A stretch of DNA of 64,000 nt from an uncultured bacterium (GTDB lineage: Bacteria > Cyanobacteriota > Vampirovibrionia > Gastranaerophilales > Gastranaerophilaceae): NCBI GenBank assembly GCA_949296425.1, contig CASFPN010000006.1, forward strand, positions 17,501-81,500, in the 5' to 3' direction. How positions within the stretch are numbered: position 1 is the stretch's first letter; every line of letters starts with the position of its first letter. Below, one piece after another: positions 27,947 to 35,871 of this stretch. The notes below the pieces were generated by a model. That model searched no databases, had not been told where the DNA came from, and saw nothing but the letters and a program-made list of their open reading frames with translations. The translations under genes and the position numbers were made by a program.

Positions 27947-29454
27947 TCTTTATTGATACTTTGTCTTGCACTTTTTATGATAAAAACCTCCGGTCTGTTC
28001 AGCAATTCTTTTGTGATTCGAAAATCCCCGGTTAAATTTGCCAGTTTTGGTACAGGTGTATCTTTTCCGGCAATATTTAGCTGTGTTTCAGTCGGTATAA
28101 ATCGTGCATAATTCATGTGATATACTTTTCCATCGGTATCAATAAGCCTGAGCATTAAAAATTTGTGATACCTGCCCTTTTCTTTCAAATCAGATATGAC
28201 TTTTTCCATTAGCTTATCGTATTCAAGCAACGGAGCTTTTATATTAAATTCCCTCATAAAACTTTTCATTCTGCCTGAAGAATTCAAACCCGTATCAATC
28301 CTGCCAAGTTTCAAAAAAAGATTTGCAAGCTTGTAATCAAGCATATCCTGACTTTTTATATATTTTTGTTCTCCTGCCAAATCATCCTTACACAATTTTT
28401 CAACTTTGCTAAACACCTCTTTAATCAGAGATTCCATTGCCTTTCTATCAAAGTGTTTTGCATTTTTTGCATTAGAATCAAAACATCTTACAAGGATACC
28501 AAATTTTGAATTGTCAACAAGAGGTATAAAAGTAAAAAGGGTGTTTGCCATATTATCTGTAAAACGTTCTCTAAGTCTGTTTGCTCTTTGCGTATCTCCG
28601 TTTTTTAAAGCCTTGACTGATGCAATATAAGAAGCATTGAAAACATTGAAAGAAATGTTAAAAGCGTTTAATTTTTCCATATTTTCTGATTTTGAGAAAT
28701 AATCCGCATATTTTTCCGCTCTTTCCTGCATTACAGGATTATTTCTGTTCCATCCAGAAGTATCAAAGGCAGTCCGTCTGCCGGTTGAATTATACAACTC
28801 TGTTGCAAGTTCGGTAAAATCGTATAATCTCCCTTTTTTATCTTTTATTGCAAGACTCATACAGTCAGAATCATAAAATAACTCTGTTGTTCTGTATAAA
28901 ATATCGTCTTTTGAAATCTGAAAATTTTCTCCGAAAATATCAAGACCTTTAAACCTTTTTTTTAATGTTTTCATTCCTCTTGTTATAATCGTAAAATCCT
29001 CCCAGGACATTGCGCTTTCGGAAGGTTTTGCATCTGCATAACAATAACCGCACATATTGTTACAGCCCCTTTTTACTGCAATAACGTGCAAATTTTCACA
29101 CAGATATTGAATCTCCTTCATTGTCAAACCTTTAAAAGCATCTATTCCGTATTGCAGACCTTCAAATGGTTCCATTGCTAATTCCCGCAGTACAAAGTTG
29201 TTTGACCCGTTTGTTATTTCCATATATTTTTTCAAATCGGAAACTTTTCTTTTTGCCCGAAAAAATTTTATAATATTATTAATTTCAGAAAAGGGATTTC
29301 CGTTGAAGCTTATTTTTTGGTAATTTTTTGATGGAGTGTATATAGTAGCTGTGCCGGCTGCCGCAGAATATTTTGTACTGCAATTTTTCGCCGAAGCATT
29401 GTTTGCATTAAAATTTTTGTATGTTGTGTAATTTGTATATAGCTGTATTTTCAT
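27943..29454 (-). CDS. Radical SAM-type protein
   Basis: A 503-residue protein with the iron-sulfur motif CNNMCGYC (Cys131, 135, 138), the CxxxCxxC signature of radical SAM enzymes, followed by a plausible TIM-barrel region (GLDIFGENFQISKDD; NAFNISFNVFNASY). The ~130-residue N-terminal extension is low complexity and carries the ISFNGNPF phrase typical of this lineage. The substrate is unknown; no maturase-target peptide gene is obvious nearby. The C-terminal ~200 residues are not recognised. Confidence 0.75.
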   Translation of the reverse strand: MKIQLYTNYTTYKNFNANNASAKNCSTKYSAAAGTATIYTPSKNYQKISFNGNPFSEINNIIKFFRAKRKVSDLKKYMEITNGSNNFVLRELAMEPFEGLQYGIDAFKGLTMKEIQYLCENLHVIAVKRGCNNMCGYCYADAKPSESAMSWEDFTIITRGMKTLKKRFKGLDIFGENFQISKDDILYRTTELFYDSDCMSLAIKDKKGRLYDFTELATELYNSTGRRTAFDTSGWNRNNPVMQERAEKYADYFSKSENMEKLNAFNISFNVFNASYIASVKALKNGDTQRANRLRERFTDNMANTLFTFIPLVDNSKFGILVRCFDSNAKNAKHFDRKAMESLIKEVFSKVEKLCKDDLAGEQKYIKSQDMLDYKLANLFLKLGRIDTGLNSSGRMKSFMREFNIKAPLLEYDKLMEKVISDLKEKGRYHKFLMLRLIDTDGKVYHMNYARFIPTETQLNIAGKDTPVPKLANLTGDFRITKELLNRPEVFIIKSARQSINKD

Positions 29455-29595
29455 TGTTTATATCATATATTTTATGATTGGATAAAAAACAAAAATAAAA
29501 TTTTTTGCGTTTTAATAAACATAATTAAAGCAAAAAATAATTCCGTAATCTAAAATAAGGCTAGACTTTGCAGCCTGTTACAAGTAAACTTCAAG

Positions 29596-30693
29596 CTATA
29601 TACTGAGATTTATACAATCCGGTAAATTTACATTAAAATTTTTCAGATATTCAAATAACTCTTTTTGTTGTTTTGTTACTGATTCGGGATGAAGTTGTAT
29701 TTTAGCAAAGAGTTCTGCCCACAATTCAGCATTTGATCCCATGTCTGCATATTTTGATATTGTTTTTGGAACAGATTTAAATCTTTGGGGAATTTTAATT
29801 AATCTTATTATTTCAGGCTGTAAATTGTGTCCGAATTCATGAATAATTGTTTGAATATCATCTTCTGCAGATAAAACATTTGCTGTTTTTTTCGTTTTTG
29901 GATTAAGTATTTTATCTAAATCTGTACACAAGTGTAATACAGTTGATTCTGTTTGTAAGCATTGACCTGTGCCGGACAACATATTTGATATAATATAATT
30001 TTTAGGCAGCGGATGTCTGTTTTCCTTCATTAATTTACAGGCTTTCAGCAGTTTTTGAGCATGTTCATAATCATCCTTTAGAGAAACAAATTCCATTCCA
30101 TACTGTTTTTTTAAAATTTCTTCAATTTCTATCACTTTTGGATCAACAGACGGACATGAAAGAGCTTTTTCCAAATTAAGCATTTTTGTGTTATATTGGT
30201 TTTCTGCAGCTTTTATAAGTCTTAATTTTTCATGCTCAGGCATTGCGGAATCCAGAAGAGTTAAATTCAATACGTCACTCAGCTTCATTGTTTCTTTATA
30301 TTTTATTGATTTAATTATATTTGCAATTTCTTGTGAAGATGCACTGTTTTCAATCTTTTTTAAAGTTTCTTTATCCAGGTCTAATTTTAACAGTTGTTTT
30401 TTTATATTATCAAAATTTTTTGAAATATAATTTTTTAAATAAGGTGTACATGCATTTCCCGTGAAATTACAAATACTTTGCAAAAAAAGTCGTTGAACAT
30501 TATATTTTGCGTGATTAAATAAGTTTTTTAAGTTTTTTGCTATAGATATTTTTGGTGACTCAGTAATTTTTGGCGGCAATGAACTTGTTCTTCCGTGGTT
30601 AATTGGAGAGGAATGGTTTGTTGTTTTTTGAAGTCTTTTGCAGCCTTTTACAAAGAAAGCAGAAATATTATTGATTTTGCTAATAATCCCCAT
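29596..30693 (-). CDS. Zinc metallopeptidase-like protein, lethal-factor (ATLF)-like fold
   Basis: A 365-residue protein. The C-terminal domain holds IIHEFGHNLQ (HExxH 285-289) and 25 residues later YADMGSNAELWAELFA (315-330), matching the YA..N..E.fAE.F pattern of gluzincins of the anthrax lethal factor and Pro-Pro endopeptidase type, with Glu323 as the candidate third zinc ligand. The N-terminal part is basic and helical; no clear signal peptide is seen (a weakly hydrophobic start, IINNISAFFVK-like). Likely a toxin-like or processing protease; substrate unknown. Confidence 0.65.
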   Translation of the reverse strand: MGIISKINNISAFFVKGCKRLQKTTNHSSPINHGRTSSLPPKITESPKISIAKNLKNLFNHAKYNVQRLFLQSICNFTGNACTPYLKNYISKNFDNIKKQLLKLDLDKETLKKIENSASSQEIANIIKSIKYKETMKLSDVLNLTLLDSAMPEHEKLRLIKAAENQYNTKMLNLEKALSCPSVDPKVIEIEEILKKQYGMEFVSLKDDYEHAQKLLKACKLMKENRHPLPKNYIISNMLSGTGQCLQTESTVLHLCTDLDKILNPKTKKTANVLSAEDDIQTIIHEFGHNLQPEIIRLIKIPQRFKSVPKTISKYADMGSNAELWAELFAKIQLHPESVTKQQKELFEYLKNFNVNLPDCINLSI

Positions 30694-30912
30694 ATTCTGA
30701 AAAATCCTTTTTCCCCGTATTTATTTAAACAATTTTTCTTAGAAATTATTGCCAGTTTATTACAATATATTAAAACATAAGATTTATTTGATTTAGCAAG
30801 ATTATGCTTATCAAGTATTTGTAAATATTTAATATAAGTATTTGCTATTTTTGAAAAATCGTAAATAATGAAAAATAAAAAGAAAATTTTTTAATCTGGA
30901 AACGAGGTGAAA

Positions 30913-31941
30913 ATGGTAAAAAAGCTTTTAATTTGTTTATCAGCACTAATTTTAATCATAGGAGGTTCACTTATGAGTGAAGCAAAAACTAACGATTGGG
31001 ATAAAACTTTCCCCAAAAGCGACAAAGTTGATATTGAAAAAGTCCACTTTAAAAACAGATTCGGTATAGAATTAACAGGAGATTTATACATACCAAAAGA
31101 TAAAAAAGGTGATAAACTCCCTGCTATTGCAGTAAGCGGGCCTTTCGGCGCCGTAAAAGAACAGGTTTCGGGCAGATATGCTCAAACACTTGCTGAGCGT
31201 GGATTTCTTACACTTGCTTTTGATCCGTCATTTACCGGTGAAAGCGGCGGAGAGGTAAGAGATGTTGCTTCCCCTGATATCAATACAGAGGATTTTTCTG
31301 CGGCAGTAGATTATTTGAGCAGCAGAAAAGATGTTAATCCTGATGAAATAGGTATTATAGGAATTTGCGGATTTGGCGGTTTCGGCTTAAATGCAGCAGC
31401 AATTGATACAAGAATTAAAGGAACAGTCACCGTTACAATGTATGATATGACAAGAGTAACCGCTAAAGGATACAATGATACAATAGATGCAGATGCCCGC
31501 TACAAAATGAAAGAACAACTGAATAAACAAAGAACTGAAGATTTTAAAAACGGTACTTATGCAAAAACTCAAGGGCTGCCTGATAAATTAACAGGGGACG
31601 AACCTCAGTTTGTTAAAGATTATGTTGACTTCTATAAAACAAAAAGAGGATTTCACAAGCGTTCAATCGGTTCAAATGGCGGCTGGAATACAACATCATC
31701 TCTATCATTAATCAATATGCCGATCTTGGCTTACAGTGACGAAATCAGAAATGCAGTATTAATGATACACGGTGAAAATGCTCACAGCCGCTATTTCTCA
31801 GAAGACGCTTACAAAAAACTCAAAGGTGACAACAAAGAATTGTATATAGTTCCGGGTGCAAACCATGTGGATTTATATGATAACCTTGAAAAAATTCCTT
31901 TTGATAAAATTGAAACTTTCTTTAATACCTATTTGAAATAA
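30913..31941 (+). CDS. Alpha/beta hydrolase, YcjY/dienelactone hydrolase-like, with N-terminal signal
   Basis: A 342-residue protein from the ATG at 30913 (GAGGTGA upstream). A hydrophobic segment (LLICLSALILIIGG) suggests export or anchoring. The nucleophile elbow is GICGFG with Cys152, as in YcjY-like and dienelactone hydrolases where Cys replaces Ser; His318 in GANHVDLYD is the likely catalytic histidine. A second, stronger ribosome site (AGGAGG) lies inside the signal-coding part and serves ATG 30973, which would yield a cytosolic form starting MSEAKTND. The substrate is unknown. Confidence 0.8.
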   Translation: MVKKLLICLSALILIIGGSLMSEAKTNDWDKTFPKSDKVDIEKVHFKNRFGIELTGDLYIPKDKKGDKLPAIAVSGPFGAVKEQVSGRYAQTLAERGFLTLAFDPSFTGESGGEVRDVASPDINTEDFSAAVDYLSSRKDVNPDEIGIIGICGFGGFGLNAAAIDTRIKGTVTVTMYDMTRVTAKGYNDTIDADARYKMKEQLNKQRTEDFKNGTYAKTQGLPDKLTGDEPQFVKDYVDFYKTKRGFHKRSIGSNGGWNTTSSLSLINMPILAYSDEIRNAVLMIHGENAHSRYFSEDAYKKLKGDNKELYIVPGANHVDLYDNLEKIPFDKIETFFNTYLK

Positions 31942-31960
31942 AATCATACTAATCAAATAG

Positions 31961-31994
31961 AAAAAAGCGGAGATAAATTTATTTCCGCTTTTTA
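31961..31994 (+). terminator. Rho-independent terminator
   Basis: AAAAAGCGGA (31962-31971) pairs exactly with TCCGCTTTTT (31984-31993), ending in a T-run. It isolates the hydrolase gene from hisS. Confidence 0.9.
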
Positions 31995-32001
31995 ATTTTA
32001 T

Positions 32002-32030
32002 TTGACAATTAGCCCTCAAATTTATATAAT
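32002..32030 (+). promoter_or_regulatory. hisS promoter, predicted leaderless
   Basis: A consensus TTGACA (32002-32007), 17-bp spacer, TATAAT (32025-32030) and the ATG at 32037. The predicted transcription start coincides with the start codon and there is no Shine-Dalgarno. Confidence 0.85.
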
Positions 32031-32036
32031 AACTTT

Positions 32037-33275
32037 ATGACAAAAATTATTAAAGTACTCAAAGGAACAAAAGACATTTTACCTCAGGAAGCCGGACAGT
32101 GGCAAAAGTTAGAGCAAAATGCGCTTGAAATTTTTACTAAATACGGTTACAGAGAAATAAGAACCCCGATTTTGGAAGCTACGGAACTTTTTGCACGCGG
32201 TGTCGGCGATACAACCGATATCGTAAACAAAGAAATGTACACATTTGAAAAAAGCGACCGCTCAATTACTCTGCGTCCCGAAAACACGGCAGGTGTTGTC
32301 CGTTCGTTTATAGAAAACGGCATGGCAAGACTGTCAGCTCCTGTCAAACTCTGGTACAAAGGTCCGATGTTCAGATACGAACGTCCGCAGGCAGGCAGAC
32401 AAAGACAATTTCATCAGGTGGGCGTTGAAATGTTCGGGATTAAAGAGCCAACCGCTGATGCCGAAGTTATTCTTCTCGCTGTAGATTATTTGAAATCGCT
32501 GGGGCTGAACAATCTGGAAGTTGAGATAAATTCCCTCGGATGTCCGAAATGCCGGGAGGAATATAAAAAAAGAATTAAAGAAGTTTTAAAACCGGAATTC
32601 GACAATCTTTGCGAGGATTGCCGGAATCGTTATGAAAAAAATCCGCTAAGACTTCTTGACTGCAAAGTTGATTCTTGCAAAGAAATTTTTGCAAAACCGG
32701 AAATCCAAAAAGTTATACAATCCGATTTTATATGCGAAGAATGCGCAACACATTATAGTGATTTAAAATCTTATCTTGACAGACTTAATGTTCCGTACGT
32801 TGAAAATAAACTTCTTGTAAGAGGTTTGGATTATTATAACAGAACAGTATTTGAAATTAAGTCAAATAATTTAGGCTCTCAAAACGCTGTCTGCGGCGGC
32901 GGCAGATATGACAGCTTGGTCAAAAATCTCGGCGGAGAAGACACACCTGCCGTCGGCTGGGCAATGGGTATGGAAAGGTTAAATTCGCTTTTGCCTGATG
33001 TTGAACCGGAAAAACTTGATGCATACATTGTCTGCAATTCGCCTTCTGATGCATTTGAATTTGCACAGGAACTCAGAAAAGAAGGAATTAAAGTTGAATT
33101 TGATCTTGCGAATAAAAAATTTACCAAACAGCTTGAAAAAGCGTCAAAAGTTGCAAAATATGCACTTATTTTAGGTGAAGACGAAATCAAATCAAACAAA
33201 GTTTCAATCAAGAATCTTGAAACCTCCGAACAGATTAGTGTTGACAGAAATGATGTTGTAAATAATATAGGATAA
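32037..33275 (+). CDS. hisS: Histidyl-tRNA synthetase
   Basis: A 412-residue class II synthetase. LKGTKDILP near the N-terminus fixes the start. Motif 1 (GYREIRTPILE), motif 2 (FRYERPQAGRQRQFHQ), the histidine-A and -B motifs (LVRGLDYYNRTVFEI; CGGGRYDSLV) and a C-terminal anticodon-binding domain are all present. A four-Cys-rich insert (CPKC...CEDC, C...CEEC, about residues 172-245) is seen. It charges tRNA-His. The start codon lies at the predicted +1. Confidence 0.97.
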   Translation: MTKIIKVLKGTKDILPQEAGQWQKLEQNALEIFTKYGYREIRTPILEATELFARGVGDTTDIVNKEMYTFEKSDRSITLRPENTAGVVRSFIENGMARLSAPVKLWYKGPMFRYERPQAGRQRQFHQVGVEMFGIKEPTADAEVILLAVDYLKSLGLNNLEVEINSLGCPKCREEYKKRIKEVLKPEFDNLCEDCRNRYEKNPLRLLDCKVDSCKEIFAKPEIQKVIQSDFICEECATHYSDLKSYLDRLNVPYVENKLLVRGLDYYNRTVFEIKSNNLGSQNAVCGGGRYDSLVKNLGGEDTPAVGWAMGMERLNSLLPDVEPEKLDAYIVCNSPSDAFEFAQELRKEGIKVEFDLANKKFTKQLEKASKVAKYALILGEDEIKSNKVSIKNLETSEQISVDRNDVVNNIG

Positions 33276-33280
33276 TTATT

Positions 33281-33619
33281 ATGGCAAATTCGGTTGATGA
33301 AGTAATTGTAAGACTATCTGCAGCTTTTAATCGTGTATTCAACGATTTTAAAGGTATGTATCTTTTCGGAATCCACACAGACGGACAGATGCATGAAGGT
33401 GAAGATATCGAACTTGCAGGGATTTTTGATATTGAGGACAAGTCAAAACGCGAACAGATTTGGCCGATTATCGGGAAAACAGAAACGGATATGGAGGTCT
33501 GTATAGATTTTTATCCTTATACCGAAACAAGTTTTAAACAGGATGAAGAAATATACGAAGAAGTAGAAAAAAACGGTATATTTTTCGATAAAAACGGGAA
33601 AAGAATAAGTACGAAATAA
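33281..33619 (+). CDS. Degenerate nucleotidyltransferase-like small protein
   Basis: A 112-residue protein with the layout of a minimal MNT-type nucleotidyltransferase (YLFGIHTDGQMHEGEDIELA, then DMEVCIDFYP), but GS is replaced by GI and the usual DxD by EDIE, so catalysis is doubtful. It starts 5 bp after hisS and is probably in the same operon. It could be a regulatory or antitoxin-like relic; I do not know its role. Confidence 0.5.
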   Translation: MANSVDEVIVRLSAAFNRVFNDFKGMYLFGIHTDGQMHEGEDIELAGIFDIEDKSKREQIWPIIGKTETDMEVCIDFYPYTETSFKQDEEIYEEVEKNGIFFDKNGKRISTK

Positions 33620-33635
33620 AAAGGAGAAACTGAAA

Positions 33636-33842
33636 ATGGACAAAGTAACAATCCGTTCAGACAGAAAAGACGATTATAAATTTTATTACAAAGGCGACGA
33701 AGTAGTTTTAGGCGCCGGTAAAATTATCAGCATTGCAACAGGTTTAAATGATGTTGTTCTGCCGACCTGCGCTATGAAAATTATCAATAATCTGATAGTA
33801 ATTAAAGAAGACGTAAAACACCACAAAGACAGTGAAGAATAG
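33636..33842 (+). CDS. Small hypothetical protein
   Basis: A 68-residue protein rich in beta-prone segments (GDEVVLGAGKIISIATGLND), with AAAGGAG before the ATG. It is 16 bp after the nucleotidyltransferase-like gene, likely the last gene of the hisS transcript. No known domain. Confidence 0.6.
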   Translation: MDKVTIRSDRKDDYKFYYKGDEVVLGAGKIISIATGLNDVVLPTCAMKIINNLIVIKEDVKHHKDSEE

Positions 33843-33877
33843 GTGAATTCAACTCCATATCCGCATTGTATCAGACA

Positions 33878-34105
33878 TTAATTTTTTCGTTTTTCAACAA
33901 TTAAATCATAACCTAAAATATCGCAAATAGCTTTCAAATCCTTGAAAGTTAAATATTCGCGTTTCAATTTTGCTGAAAAATTCGCAGGTTTCGTATTTTT
34001 CCCTGAATATTCGTTTAATTTTTCGGACAAATCCTTTTGCAGCATATATTCTTTGTTAAGAAGGAATTTAACAAGCTGAAAATCTGTCATATCGTTAATA
34101 ATCAT
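33878..34105 (-). CDS. Small XRE-like regulator
   Basis: A 75-residue helical protein (MLQKDLSEKLNEYSGKNTKP; FKDLKAICDILGYDLIVEKR) with a helix-turn-helix of the XRE type used by phage and conjugative elements. It is transcribed away from the pseudopilin gene and shares its promoter region with a large palindrome (34151-34196). TATAAT on its strand lies at 34117-34112, 6 nt from the ATG, with TTTACA at 34141-34136, so the mRNA would be leaderless. Confidence 0.65.
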   Translation of the reverse strand: MIINDMTDFQLVKFLLNKEYMLQKDLSEKLNEYSGKNTKPANFSAKLKREYLTFKDLKAICDILGYDLIVEKRKN

Positions 34106-34150
34106 CCTATAATTATAAGTTACCTTGACTTTTAATGTAAAATAAGTTAT

Positions 34151-34196
34151 ATTAATCTATATATAAGTAGTTTAAACTATTTATCTATAGATTAAT
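34151..34196. promoter_or_regulatory. 46-bp near-perfect palindrome between regulator and pseudopilin
   Basis: Outer arms ATTAATCTATA (34151-34161) and TATAGATTAAT (34186-34196) and the inner AGTTTAAACT (34169-34178) share one centre (34173.5), with only about two imperfect pairs between. It lies 25 bp before the pseudopilin ATG and 46 bp from the divergent regulator, so it is a candidate operator for both genes. Confidence 0.8.
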
Positions 34197-34220
34197 TTAT
34201 ATTTCTGTGGAGGCAATTTA

Positions 34221-35081
34221 ATGGAAGCGTTGTTGAGATTTAAGATAGCAAGATACTATGGCACCAGGGCACTAAGAAGTATCCTAACTCTTTTCCATCT
34301 CTCGGGGGAGGGATTAAGGGAGAGGGTTAATTTAGAAGCTAAGATGATAGAAAAACATGATGGTAGGCTATTTACAAAGAAAGCTGCTTTTACCTTAGCA
34401 GAAGTTCTCATCACCCTAGGCATAATCGGTGTGGTTGCTGCAATGACTATTCCGTCGATAATTCAAAAAACTAATCAAAAAGGTCTGGAAGCTTCTTTTA
34501 AAAAATCTTATTCAAACCTGCATAATGCTTTTAATCTTGTTGTCGCAGAAGGTATACCGGTTTTTCAAGGATATGGTGTTGATTATAATTCTGAGTTTGC
34601 ACAGGCTGTATACGCTAAATACAAACAGCTTAAATTAATTTCAAGTGAAGAAAAATCCGATTATAAAGCAAAAAACTTTAATAAAAATAAGCCAATGAGG
34701 GCTCCACAGTGCTCACAATATATGGGATCTTCAGGAGCTTTTATAACACCTGACGGGAGCATACTCTCTATTATTCAAAACTGCGGAGCTCTGTGGTTCA
34801 CTATAGATACAAACGGTTTGTACAAAGGACCAAATGCCCTCGGGCATGATATATTTATTTTCCAGAGTCGTAAAGATACAACAAAGCTTATTCCGGCAGA
34901 TTCCGAATCGGAAATTGTATGTGATGAATCTGGATGTCACTATAATGATACTGAGGAAAATAAAGATAAATGCTCTAATACAAGTACGAGTGATATAAAC
35001 GGGGCGACCTGTGCAACTTATGCGCTTCAAAACAGATGTCCGTGGGATAGTTCAAAAACTTACTGGGAATGTCTGCCGTAA
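34221..35081 (+). CDS. Type IV pseudopilin-like protein with an unusually long leader
   Basis: A 286-residue protein. The class marker is AFTLAEVLITLGIIGVVAAM, with cleavage predicted between Ala and Phe and Glu at +5, followed by a helical stalk and a secreted globular domain with several Cys residues (CSQYMG, NCGALWF, CDESGCHYN, CPWDSSKTYWEC). The start at 34221 has TGGAGG; the leader before the cleavage site is then about 55 residues, far longer than usual. A second ATG at 34344 would give a normal ~17-residue leader but lacks a good ribosome site. Part of the leader (34260-34340) is GC-richer and repeat-like. Confidence 0.8.
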   Translation: MEALLRFKIARYYGTRALRSILTLFHLSGEGLRERVNLEAKMIEKHDGRLFTKKAAFTLAEVLITLGIIGVVAAMTIPSIIQKTNQKGLEASFKKSYSNLHNAFNLVVAEGIPVFQGYGVDYNSEFAQAVYAKYKQLKLISSEEKSDYKAKNFNKNKPMRAPQCSQYMGSSGAFITPDGSILSIIQNCGALWFTIDTNGLYKGPNALGHDIFIFQSRKDTTKLIPADSESEIVCDESGCHYNDTEENKDKCSNTSTSDINGATCATYALQNRCPWDSSKTYWECLP

Positions 35082-35092
35082 CAGCTTAAACA

Positions 35093-35314
35093 TCAATCTT
35101 CAACATCAAATATTTTTGATGCTTCTATGTTCAGTGCGTTTAAAAATCTGTAAAACATTTTAAGGCTGATATTTTTACGGCCGTTTTCAACCAAACTCAA
35201 ATAATTTACGGAACAGTCGATTTTTTCAGCCAGCATTTCCTGTGTCAACCCCTGGGAACGTCTGTAAGACTGGATTTTTAAACCTATGCTTTTTTTAAAG
35301 TTCTCAAAACTCAT
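35093..35314 (-). CDS. XRE-family regulator, tandem copy A
   Basis: A 73-residue Cro/C1 protein starting MSFENFKKSIG; the helix-turn-helix is LTQEMLAEKIDCSVNYLSLV. It is a close paralogue of the gene upstream (copy B), with the same FDVED ending. TTGACT (35349-35344) and CATAAT (35327-35322, complement) with a 16-bp spacer end 7 nt from the ATG, so it has its own leaderless promoter. An upstream in-frame ATG at 35356 would add 14 residues not shared by the paralogue. Confidence 0.8.
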   Translation of the reverse strand: MSFENFKKSIGLKIQSYRRSQGLTQEMLAEKIDCSVNYLSLVENGRKNISLKMFYRFLNALNIEASKIFDVED

Positions 35315-35352
35315 ATTTTTAATTATGCACAGATTTAACCAGTAGTCAAACA

Positions 35353-35574
35353 TCAATCTTCAACATCAAATATTTTTGATGCGCTTATATTTAATGCTGC
35401 TGAAATTCTGTATATCATTTTAAGACTGATATTTTTACGGCCGTTTTCGATTAAACTTAAATAGTTTACAGAACAACCTATTTTTTCAGCTAACACCTCT
35501 TGTGTTAAATCTCTTAGATTTCTGTAAAATTTTATTTTTAAACCTATATGTTTTTTAAACTTGTCGAAATTCAT
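35353..35574 (-). CDS. XRE-family regulator, tandem copy B
   Basis: A 73-residue protein nearly the same as copy A (LTQEVLAEKIGCSVNYLSLI; GRKNISLKMIYRISAALNIS). The two genes are 38 bp apart in tandem, and their DNA is very similar across the 3' halves, indicating a recent duplication of about 260 bp. Both may bind the same or diverging operators. No neighbouring gene is obviously their target except the pseudopilin. Confidence 0.8.
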   Translation of the reverse strand: MNFDKFKKHIGLKIKFYRNLRDLTQEVLAEKIGCSVNYLSLIENGRKNISLKMIYRISAALNISASKIFDVED

Positions 35575-35682
35575 TATTTAAAATTTAATATATTTGACAG
35601 TTTATTTTAACTCTGCTATAGTATGTATAAATTTGACTAATAATCAAATAAACAATACCCTTGGACAATCATAGGAGTTTAT

Positions 35683-35844
35683 ATGCCGCAAACAACAAAT
35701 AAGTTTAAAGAAATTGAAAAAAGTCTTGTAATGATTCAGGAATCTTTAAATAATATGATTGAGATTAACACTCAGGCAGTTATAGATGCACGCTCCAAAT
35801 TAGATTATATAAAATATTTGCTGAAATGTGACGGACAGGAATAG
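35683..35844 (+). CDS. Small helical protein
   Basis: A 53-residue amphipathic protein (MPQTTNKFKEIEKSLVMIQE...) with AGGAG 7 nt before the ATG, so probably real. It stands alone between the XRE pair and the porin. It has a coiled-coil look and no recognised domain. Confidence 0.6.
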   Translation: MPQTTNKFKEIEKSLVMIQESLNNMIEINTQAVIDARSKLDYIKYLLKCDGQE

Positions 35845-35871
35845 GTTAAGATTTTCATACAAAAAAATAAT

